Source: Adhaeribacter radiodurans (GTDB lineage: Bacteria > Bacteroidota > Bacteroidia > Cytophagales > Hymenobacteraceae). Taken from it: a DNA stretch of 64,000 nt. The notes beneath the pieces are model-generated. The model searched no databases. It worked only from the letters and a program-made list of their open reading frames with translations, and had not been told where the DNA came from. Every line of letters starts with the position of its first letter. Within the stretch, counting starts at the first letter, position 1. The stretch is from contig NZ_CP055153.1 of the NCBI RefSeq assembly GCF_014075995.1, positions 1,984,001 to 2,048,000 on the forward strand, in the 5' to 3' direction. The translations under genes were made by a program, and so were the position numbers. Below, piece after piece: positions 35,389 through 42,085 of the stretch.

Positions 35389-35557
35389 TCTCTGGATTTA
35401 AATATAAATTATAACAGGTAGAATTTGCTAATTACCTAAGCTGATATTAAAAAAGCCAACCCGGTATATTTAAGCCGTAGCCTGAAGTATTGAAATGTTA
35501 TTTATCGGTTTATTCACGCGGAAACTTTTTGGATACGTAGCTTAATAGCTTCCTCCT

Positions 35558-35603
35558 GAACACCTAGGCAAAGGAGTTAAATAACTCCTTTGCCTAGGTG
35601 TTC
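35558..35603. repeat. Perfect 46-base palindrome
   Basis: Arms of 22 bases (35558-35579 and 35582-35603) are exact reverse complements with only AA between them. The arm begins GAACACCTAGGCAAAGGAG. It starts inside a copy of the ACGTAGC repeat. T-rich sequence follows on the plus strand only, so it is not an obvious terminator for either minus-strand neighbour. Confidence 0.85.
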
Positions 35604-35651
35604 TTTTCTCATCTCGAACGCACGATAATAACTTTGCTCATTTAGTAAAAA

Positions 35652-35697
35652 AGCCCTAGCTGCGGATTTTAGTAAAATTTAATCCGCAGCCAGGGCT
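35652..35697 (-). terminator. Terminator of the C10 protease/lipoprotein operon
   Basis: A 17-bp stem, AGCCCTAGCTGCGGATT (35652-35668) with AATCCGCAGCCAGGGCT (35681-35697), has one mismatch and a 12-base loop. On the minus strand a run of T follows directly. It is 80 bases after the lipoprotein stop at 35778. Confidence 0.8.
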
Positions 35698-35777
35698 ATA
35701 AAAGAATAAGAAAATAATTTCAGCAATGCTAAACTTATTATTTTGTATTATTTAACGGAATAAAAGTAAAGTTGTAT

Positions 35778-36290
35778 TTAATTCAGGGTTTTACAAGGGG
35801 CTAATTTTTGCGCAATAAAACTGTTTAGGGTAGTTTCTAGGGAAGTAAACTGATTGCGGTTACCGCAGTGGCACATATACTGCAATGGCTCTTTATCAAT
35901 TATCCGGGTTTTTAGTTCTTCCAGGCTGGGAGCTTGCGGTAAAGCTGCGTATTGCTCAAAGGTATAGCTGGTAAAAGCCACATTTTGATTAATGCCCTGG
36001 TTATCGAGTAAATACCCATCAGCTAGCATTAATGGCTTTACCTTATTGCCCCGCTTCGCAATATCTTGCGGGTGCGGGTAAGAGGCTATCCCGGTTTTGT
36101 CCAGAGTTAAAATAACGGCTACTTTGTCGGTATAATCTTGTTTGGTTTTGTACACAATAGTTGGCGGTCCGGCCGAGAAATCCAGTTGGTTACCGGTAGT
36201 AGCAGCGGCAGAGTTTTTCATGCTTTCTTTCGGGCTTTGGCAGGCTGCCGCCAGAAAAGTAGTGGCAGCCAGATAATACGTTATTTTCAT
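35778..36290 (-). CDS. Lipoprotein overlapping the C10 protease gene
   Basis: 170 residues, not recognised by family. The lipobox FLAAACQSP puts a lipid-anchored Cys at residue 17. After a Ser/Ala/Thr-rich linker the body (PPTIVYKTKQDYTDKVAVIL, MLADGYLLDNQGINQNVAFT, SYTFEQYAALPQAPSLEELK) looks like a compact alpha/beta domain, with two close cysteines in QYMCHCGNRNQF and another near the C-terminus. Its start overlaps the protease stop by 4 bases (ATGA), so the two are translationally coupled. C10 proteases of streptococci and Bacteroides are often encoded with a dedicated inhibitor, so an inhibitor, immunity or maturation role is plausible but unproven. Confidence 0.7.
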   Translation of the reverse strand: MKITYYLAATTFLAAACQSPKESMKNSAAATTGNQLDFSAGPPTIVYKTKQDYTDKVAVILTLDKTGIASYPHPQDIAKRGNKVKPLMLADGYLLDNQGINQNVAFTSYTFEQYAALPQAPSLEELKTRIIDKEPLQYMCHCGNRNQFTSLETTLNSFIAQKLAPCKTLN

Positions 36291-38884
36291 TGCTTTACGA
36301 TTTTTTGTACCTGGTAACCGGTTTTAGAAAGCGTACGGAGCAAGTAAACACCGTTCGGTAACGTAGATATATCTACCTGGGCTGTGCCTTTCGGAACAGT
36401 CATTATTACTTTGCCGGTTAAGTTGGTGAGCTCGTAGCGGGTATATTCTTTCTTTTCGTGCAGGTGCAGCACGCCGGATGTAGGGTTCGGGTACGCCTGA
36501 ACGGCCAGTTCTTCATAGTCATCTTTGGTACCAGTAACTTGTGATTGTTTTAAGGTTATTTCCAGGGCGTATGTACCTGTTTCACCCTGAAAGTACGGCG
36601 ATACCGAAGCATAAATAGTTTTACCGCCTTCTACTTCCACAGTTTCCATTTCCTGGTCGTAAGCATCGGTCCAGTTTTCTCCGTCATCCGATAACGAAAA
36701 CAGCACATCGTTGGTGTAGGTTTTACCATCTTTAGACTCGTACGAGTCGTTTACCCGGGCGCTGATTTCGTATTTACGGCCGGCCGGTAAGGTTATTTTG
36801 TAATAATCGTAATCCGTACCCACGTGTATATTGGCCTGGGGAGTAGTTACCTTGGCCGTGTTGCCGGTAAAATTCAAGGCTAGTGGAGCCGCATCTTCTA
36901 CGGTGTTGTTTTCTTCGTATTTATCCCCGCCAATGGGAGCGGCTTGTACTACCACCCGAATTGGGTTAACGTAATCTTCGGAACCAGTAATACGCCATTT
37001 ATCGGTATCTGTATAATGAAGCACGGCCATTAAATAGGTGCCGGGCTCTACGTCCAGTTTGTCATTAGTAAAAACTACCTCACCGGTTTTACAATTTTTA
37101 CATAATTGATCTACTTGTTTTTGCCCGATTTCAAAAGCAAAATTCCCTTCCAGATCGTATAAATTTAGGGCTACTATTCCGTTAAAGGAAGCTTTGCCTA
37201 CATTTTGAATAAAGGTACTCACGGCTATTTTTTTGCCCTGGTACACTTCCTTGGGTTTCTGCACCGCTACTTCTTCGTATAAATTTAAATTATTCTGGTT
37301 AATTACTTCCAGGGTAACGTGGTCGGAGTAGAAATTACCACCTTTTAGTTGTACCCATTGGCCTTCGGCTTTATGGAAAATATACAAGTCGTACACTCCA
37401 GGCAACAGTGACACCATACCTTCGGTTTTAAAAGTAAGTCCATCTGTATAATGATAATCGGGTGCTAATCCGTCTTCCGCAATGGTTTGTATAAAATCAA
37501 TAAAATTACCATTCTCATCGAAGGCAGCTGCGCCGTACTCTCCTTTAAAAGTGCCTTTACCATTGTTGTGAATATCGGTATGTACTGTAAAAGGATGGCC
37601 AAAACTTATTACCGGAGTGCTAATGGTGACATCATCGTATAATTCCAGTTCGGCAATTTCTTCATTTGGGTTTTGATTCGGGGCTTTAATGCCAATTAAG
37701 GCTTGCTGGTTGCTGTTATAACTACCCGTTCCTCCGCCGGTTCCCTGACCATCGGGGTTTAAGGCAGACAGAGCAAAGAAACCATCGTAGTAACCACTCC
37801 AACCCCAGTTCATGTGAAACAAATCGTTCTGGTCGTACCCGTCGCACACAAAGGCATGCCCCCCGCCATTGCCAAAACCCGCGTACAAAATAGGTTGGCC
37901 GTTATCTAATTCGGTTTTCATTAAATTTATCCATTCTGAATCAGAATAATCCCGGCGTTGTACACCTTTAACGTCTTCGTAACCAAAATACGTTTTTAAA
38001 GCATACTCAGAATTATGATCGCCCTGACTGGCTGCCGAAATAACGTAAGCACTGCTACCACCGGTAGAACCTACCCCGTAACTCATATCCACGCTGATCC
38101 CCACGTCGCGCATTAGTGTTGCAATAGCAGTGTTGGAACCGTTTATACTATTGGGCATATTATCCCAATCATAAGTAGTGTTACTGAAGTTCGCCGAAAG
38201 GGTACCGTATTTTTCGTGGTTGTAGGAGTGGAAGCCGCTGCCCCGGGCAGGATATTTCCAGTAACGCATAATTTGCGCCATGGCCGTAGCCACGCAACCC
38301 GTAACGGCGCGGTCGTTCGCATCGTTATCGTACGGGCAAAGTTCGTTGTAATAAGGCGATTGATCCCAGGTAGTTGAAACTAACGGATCTACTGATGCGG
38401 CTAAGGTAGAGTGGGTGCGCGCATATGGAGCCGTTCCTTCCTGTAAAGCTTTCCAGGCGCGTTTGGTTTTTTCGTTGCTGTTATTTTGCTTAGCGGCAAA
38501 CCGGATTTCGTTTTTATACCCTTCCAGCCATTTAGCTAAGTTGGTGGGCATTTTGGCTGTATTAAACGTACCCGTACGGGTATAACCTAACACCGGCTTT
38601 ACATTGTCGTCGGCGGAAATGAAAACCAGGCCGCCCGTAGGCTGGGAAGCAAATACATAATAAAAGGTAAAGGGCGTTTGGCGGGAATTAGAATTGATTT
38701 GTTTAGATACTTCCTGGTGTACCAGATTTAAAGTTTGCTGGCTTTTACCGTTTATAGCAGTGGGAGCTACCTGTGAGAAAAAGTTAGCGGCTACCCGTTG
38801 TGCATCTTCGGCGGGTACGTGTTTGGCCGCGCCGCTGAACCAACTGAAGCAGCTAATCAGGGCGAGAAAGTAAATTTTTTTCAT
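36287..38884 (-). CDS. C10-family (streptopain-like) cysteine protease with T9SS sorting domain
   Basis: 865 residues. A signal peptide (MKKIYFLALISCFSWFSGAA) and an inhibitory Spi-like propeptide (~20-165, AQRVAANFFSQVAP, GLVFISADDNVKPVLGYTRT) precede the peptidase. The catalytic Cys is in RAVTGCVATAMAQIMRYW (~195) and the His in GGGHAFVCDGYDQNDLFHMN (~342), with WGWSGYYDGFF after it. Beyond the peptidase come two Ig-like or CARDB-type domains and a PPC domain (~670-790), then a type A T9SS sorting domain (YPNPTSGVLHLHEKKEYTRY, GVYLLRTLS). It should be secreted to the surface and self-activate by removing the propeptide. Its promoter carries regulon site 3; the next gene overlaps it by 4 bases. 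Confidence 0.92.
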   Translation of the reverse strand: MKKIYFLALISCFSWFSGAAKHVPAEDAQRVAANFFSQVAPTAINGKSQQTLNLVHQEVSKQINSNSRQTPFTFYYVFASQPTGGLVFISADDNVKPVLGYTRTGTFNTAKMPTNLAKWLEGYKNEIRFAAKQNNSNEKTKRAWKALQEGTAPYARTHSTLAASVDPLVSTTWDQSPYYNELCPYDNDANDRAVTGCVATAMAQIMRYWKYPARGSGFHSYNHEKYGTLSANFSNTTYDWDNMPNSINGSNTAIATLMRDVGISVDMSYGVGSTGGSSAYVISAASQGDHNSEYALKTYFGYEDVKGVQRRDYSDSEWINLMKTELDNGQPILYAGFGNGGGHAFVCDGYDQNDLFHMNWGWSGYYDGFFALSALNPDGQGTGGGTGSYNSNQQALIGIKAPNQNPNEEIAELELYDDVTISTPVISFGHPFTVHTDIHNNGKGTFKGEYGAAAFDENGNFIDFIQTIAEDGLAPDYHYTDGLTFKTEGMVSLLPGVYDLYIFHKAEGQWVQLKGGNFYSDHVTLEVINQNNLNLYEEVAVQKPKEVYQGKKIAVSTFIQNVGKASFNGIVALNLYDLEGNFAFEIGQKQVDQLCKNCKTGEVVFTNDKLDVEPGTYLMAVLHYTDTDKWRITGSEDYVNPIRVVVQAAPIGGDKYEENNTVEDAAPLALNFTGNTAKVTTPQANIHVGTDYDYYKITLPAGRKYEISARVNDSYESKDGKTYTNDVLFSLSDDGENWTDAYDQEMETVEVEGGKTIYASVSPYFQGETGTYALEITLKQSQVTGTKDDYEELAVQAYPNPTSGVLHLHEKKEYTRYELTNLTGKVIMTVPKGTAQVDISTLPNGVYLLRTLSKTGYQVQKIVKQ

Positions 38885-39039
38885 GTTTGGATGGAGATTA
38901 AGTGCTTAGGTATGTTTAAAAAATACTAAGAATAGTTCAATGTTTCAAAAGTAGAAAAATGACTTTATTCAGTCAAGTGTATTTCAGGTTATGGTTAAAA
39001 TATTCATTCTGTTGCTTTTACCTTTTTAGACTACTGTTG

Positions 39040-39106
39040 CAAAAGTAATTTAGGGCCAGGCAGAAGGGAATAGGTTTTGTTGCTCATTTATCTGGGTAGT
39101 ACTACC
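39040..39106 (-). promoter_or_regulatory. Regulon site 3: palindrome plus promoter of the C10 protease operon
   Basis: GGTAGTACTACC (39095-39106) is followed on the minus strand by the ATGAG block (39083-39087 region), CAAAACCTAT and, 22 bases on, TACTTTTG (39040-39047). The palindrome centre is 53.5 bases from this TAnnTTTG box, exactly as at sites 1 and 4. The box is about 156 bases from the protease ATG at 38884. Confidence 0.75.
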
Positions 39107-39120
39107 TAGGTATTCTTACC

Positions 39121-39298
39121 TGGAACCTTTTCAAGTCTCCAAGCTGCGGTGTTAACTTGTTTGAAACGGCTAAGTTTGCCTCATGGCAGGCAGACCTCGT
39201 TTGGCTCTCTCGGGCGGGTCTAAGCTTCCTTTCCTCCTAACGTCGGAATTCTGCTGCGCAGAACCAGAACCTAAGAAGGCCCTCAATAGCCAAACTGG
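39121..39298 (+). repeat. Family B repeat, copy 3 (forward)
   Basis: Starts TGGAACCTTTTCAAGTCTCC, includes GTTAACTTGTTTGAAACGGC and CTCGTTTGGCTCTCTCGGGC, and ends CAATAGCCAAACTGG. It is about 178 bp and similar to copy 1 along its whole length, with scattered differences. It begins 15 bases beyond regulon site 3. Confidence 0.85.
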
Positions 39299-39537
39299 AA
39301 ATGGTTGGTAGTAGCTGCTGTTGTTCCTTTCAACTATTGCTGTTTCATTTTGATTAGTACTGTTTTAAATTTACTAAATCTAGGCAATTTGAAATTTGAC
39401 AGAAGCGGATATCCCTTCCTTAAAGCCTGTTTTAAATTAAAGTATCAGGAGAAAAGTCCCCCTTCGGAAGGTGTTAGGGGAGGAAAAAGGACCTGAAAAC
39501 TAATTGAGCAGTAAATTAGCTTTATTGGCTTCTTGGA

Positions 39538-39602
39538 GGCGCGAGCGTCTTCTCGTTCGTGTTAATTATGTGGCAGACCTCTGGCCGAGCGAACCGATAG
39601 AC
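39538..39602. repeat. Family A element, half copy
   Basis: Contains GCGCGAGCGTCTTCTCGTTC, then GACCTCTGGCC and CGAACCGATAGAC, matching only one arm of the 141-bp family A element (the right arm of copy 1, reversed). The other arm is missing. It lies between family B copy 3 and the gene ending at 39672. Confidence 0.75.
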
Positions 39603-39671
39603 GTTTTAAAAAAGTAAATAAATTAGATTTTAATTGGCTAGACCTAAAGCAATTGGCATTTAATTAGGAAA

Positions 39672-40274
39672 TTATAAAAATACGATCAGCACAACGGCTA
39701 CTACTAAGGCAGCACTGGCTAAAATACCCGTTCCGGTACCGGCGGCGGCTTTGCCTACTTTCCGCCAATGGGCTTGCTTGCGGTAGCCATTCATGTAATC
39801 GCGGTTTTGCGCTAATCGCTGATCGGGTACCCGCAACGCAACCCGACTAGGAGGGGTTACCGCCATGGCTACCGGAATGGCAAGGGTAGTACCGCCCGTA
39901 AACAGAGATGTAGCTCCGGCCGCCGCCGATCCCCAGAACACTCCTTTGCCTTTGTAGGTAAGACGCGCATCGCGGCGGCCCTGCGCGTAAAGTTCTTCCG
40001 CCGATTTTACGGGTAAGCCTAAGGTATCCAGAGGTACTTCTATTTTAATCAGTTCGGTGGTGCCATTGGCGTACTGAATCATAAATACTTCGGTTTTGGG
40101 CAAAGACAAAGTAAGGCTTTGCAGAGAATCAGAAGTAGTGTAAAAAATATCAGATTCATTAACTTGGGTAACTTTCGCGTGGAGCTGATCGCCGGAAGTT
40201 TTAAAAATAATGTCTTGGGCCTGAGTAGTGAACAGACCGAAGAAGCATACCAAAAAAAAGACTGCCTTTTTCAT
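39672..40274 (-). CDS. Secreted/membrane protein of unknown function
   Basis: 200 residues with a signal peptide (MKKAVFFLVCFFGLFTTQAQ). The N-terminal part is beta-rich (DIIFKTSGDQLHAKVTQVNE, SDIFYTTSDSL, EVFMIQYANGTTELIKIEV). The middle has an invariant-looking ELYAQGRRDARLTYKGKG and a glycine-rich hydrophobic segment (GVFWGSAAAGATSLFTGGTT), and the C-terminus is a second hydrophobic helix (GILASAALVVAVVLIVFL). Two membrane segments are likely, flanking a basic loop (NRDYMNGYRKQAHWRKVGKA). No enzyme motif is visible; similar proteins occur in Bacteroidota near secreted products. It is under regulon site 4. Confidence 0.65.
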   Translation of the reverse strand: MKKAVFFLVCFFGLFTTQAQDIIFKTSGDQLHAKVTQVNESDIFYTTSDSLQSLTLSLPKTEVFMIQYANGTTELIKIEVPLDTLGLPVKSAEELYAQGRRDARLTYKGKGVFWGSAAAGATSLFTGGTTLAIPVAMAVTPPSRVALRVPDQRLAQNRDYMNGYRKQAHWRKVGKAAAGTGTGILASAALVVAVVLIVFL

Positions 40275-40358
40275 AATTTTAAGCGCCGTTGTAGCCCTGC
40301 TAGCCGCGGCTTTTATTTACTTTAGGTTGGATAGAATTCGTATTTGAATTTTATCCAA

Positions 40359-40425
40359 CAAAAATAGACGGTTTAAACCCGGAGCGGTATAGGTTTTGCT
40401 GCTCATTTATATGAGTACTACTAGC
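40359..40425 (-). promoter_or_regulatory. Regulon site 4: diverged palindrome plus promoter
   Basis: The plus strand reads GCTCATTTATATGAGTACTA CTAGC with the palindrome position at 40414-40425 (AGTACTACTAGC in place of GGTAGTACTACC). On the minus strand ATGAGCAGCAAAACCTAT follows, then 22 bases, then TATTTTTG (40359-40366). The spacing from palindrome centre to box is again 53.5. The box is 85 bases from the ATG at 40274. Nothing else was seen in the 40275-40633 gap. Confidence 0.65.
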
Positions 40426-40633
40426 CAGGTAAGGGTTGCATGCGCGCTTAAAAAATGAATATTTAACACCTAAAAAAGCATTTAGTAAATAAGAGGGGAA
40501 ATCAGGTGGGAATGAGGCCATTAACTGCCTAAATCATCTTAAAATATAACTCAGAATTTACAAGTATAATTAAGGTAAGGACATTGTGATTAGTAAATTT
40601 TGTTCTGGTTTACTTATTAAAAACGTCAGAATT

Positions 40634-41443
40634 TTAGGCTTGTACCGGCCTCGAACGAATTTGACTATTCCGATAAATTTGATAAAGAACGGCCAAGGTT
40701 ATCAACCCCAATCCAAGCCAAGAAGCTAAAATTATTTCGGGACTTACCGCTAATTTTAATTCCTGATGCTTTAAATTAATGCCGTAAAAGGCCCAAATAC
40801 TTACTAATCCTACAAACGGATTACGCCGCTTTAAAACCAGAAACAGCGTTAACACAGTAGCTACTCCCAGCATAAAAATAGTCCAGAAACCGGCTGCTAA
40901 ACCAAAGCCGTTCCAGCCAGAAGCCGCCAGAACGGAACTGGCATTAGCTACAGTAGCAATACAAATCCAGCCGAAATAAATGCTCAACGGAAATTGCGTA
41001 AACCACCGGGAAGCCGTAGACCGGGCCGGATTGTAAATCTGTAACCGGATGTGCATGGCGATTAGCGTAATTAATTGAATAAAGATTAAAACTACCGATA
41101 AGGTTAACTGTTCGTAAACCCAGGCAAAAGTCCAGGCGCCGGTTGCCAGATTATTTAAAATAAACCAGTAACCTAAACGGCTCACATCCTGGTTAGCTTC
41201 GTGCGTAGCATCAGCTTTAAAAGCCTTTACTATGTGGTAAATACAAAAAGCAGTTAAAGCCAGGTAAATCAAGCCCCAAATAGAAAAAGTAATACCCGCC
41301 GGCGTAAACAGGGCCGGGTATTTATTTGATACATCGCCAATGGTTTGGTTATTCAGCAACTTAAATTGGGTGAGCTGCGTGGGTAGTAAGTGTACCAGAA
41401 AAAATATAAAATTCAGAATAGCTAAAGTTTTTATGTTTTTCAT
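40634..41443 (-). CDS. TspO-like (tryptophan-rich sensory protein) membrane protein
   Basis: 269 residues with about eight hydrophobic segments. The diagnostic block is LFTPAGITFSIWGLIYLAL, the TspO/MBR-type FTPAGxxFxIWxxIY pattern, followed by WFILNNLATGAWTFAWVYEQ and SIYFGWICIATVANASSVLA. TspO proteins bind porphyrins and small hydrophobic ligands and are linked to stress or light responses; typical TspO has five helices and about 160 residues, so this longer form is an extended relative. It sits between two sets of family A and B repeats. Confidence 0.75.
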   Translation of the reverse strand: MKNIKTLAILNFIFFLVHLLPTQLTQFKLLNNQTIGDVSNKYPALFTPAGITFSIWGLIYLALTAFCIYHIVKAFKADATHEANQDVSRLGYWFILNNLATGAWTFAWVYEQLTLSVVLIFIQLITLIAMHIRLQIYNPARSTASRWFTQFPLSIYFGWICIATVANASSVLAASGWNGFGLAAGFWTIFMLGVATVLTLFLVLKRRNPFVGLVSIWAFYGINLKHQELKLAVSPEIILASWLGLGLITLAVLYQIYRNSQIRSRPVQA

Positions 41444-41550
41444 AGTTAAGGTGGTTAGAGCATTTATTTAATTTCTGATGAATAGAGTTTTAGTCAAACT
41501 GAATTGTGCAAATATGCCGATGCAAGACACAGTTTTCTATCTATTCAGAA

Positions 41551-41577
41551 AGTCACGGAAGTAACCTCCGCGCCATA
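41551..41577. repeat. CACGGAAGTAAC repeat, short copy
   Basis: AGTCACGGAAGTAACCTCCG followed by CGCCATA matches the right half of the palindrome at 49818-49866 with two changes. It lies about 110 bases upstream of the TspO-like gene start and next to family A copy 3. Confidence 0.5.
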
Positions 41578-41630
41578 TTTGTACTAGTTTTTCATTTTAT
41601 AAAGCATTATTAAAGTTTAATATTTAATAT

Positions 41631-41771
41631 CGCGAGCGTCCTCGCTCGTGATGCTTATCGTCCGGCCTCTGGCCGGGAGGAACTTACTCTCATTACTAAT
41701 AATAGTCAAAGCTTATTTGTTTGCCCCGCCAGAGGCCTACCACATAGTAGACACGAGCGAAGACGCTCGCG
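41631..41771. repeat. Family A palindromic element, full copy 2 (141 bp)
   Basis: Left arm: CGAGCG-TCCT-CGCTCG (41633-41648) and CCGGCC-TCT-GGCCGG (41662-41676). Right arm: GCCAGAGGCC and CACGAGCGAAGACGCTCGCG at the end. It has exactly the same length as the copy at 22919-23059 and the same orientation. Confidence 0.88.
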
Positions 41772-41812
41772 CCAGTTTGGTGTTTAGTTATAATATATTA
41801 ATATTACTGATA

Positions 41813-41925
41813 CCAGTTTGGCTGTTGAGGACCTTTTAGCGTTCCGATACCAACGCAGGTGGCATACTGAATACTTTTCAAGCAAGTTAGCACCGTAGTC
41901 TGGAAACGGGGACTGGCTTCAAGTA
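41813..41925 (-). repeat. Family B repeat, copy 4 (reverse, internally deleted)
   Basis: Begins CCAGTTTGGCTGTTGAGG and ends CAAGTTAGCACCGTAGTCTG followed by GAAACGGGGACTGGCTTC, but only about 113 bp remain: the central part with the AGCCAAACGAGG block is missing. It is inverted relative to copy 3, about 2.5 kb away on the other side of two genes. Confidence 0.75.
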
Positions 41926-41945
41926 GGAAAAGTCAACCAACCCTG

Positions 41946-41967
41946 CCCCTCCTAATCTTAGGAGGGG
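41946..41967. terminator. Perfect 22-base palindrome, possible terminator of the TonB receptor gene
   Basis: CCCCTCCTAA (41946-41955) and TTAGGAGGGG (41958-41967) pair around TC. It lies 118 bases beyond the receptor stop at 42086 on its downstream side. CTTTCTCTTTT follows on the plus strand; on the minus strand no T-run follows, so it may instead belong to the CCCCTCC-type repeats also seen near 39454 and 53632. Confidence 0.45.
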
Positions 41968-42085
41968 AGCTTTCTCTTTTTATATTCTAAAAACATCAAC
42001 AATAAAAGTACTCCCTACTTAAATCCTCAACTTAAATCTTAATATCAACTTCTTATTACTTTATACCTGCTACTTGCTACCCCAA

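Noticed and set aside
41648-41839. Short open frame over family A copy 2
   Set aside because: It begins and ends inside the palindromic repeat and is absent from the other copies, so it is a by-product.
41946-41967. Confident terminator for the TonB receptor
   Set aside because: The palindrome is perfect, but on the minus strand no T-run follows, so it is listed only with low confidence.
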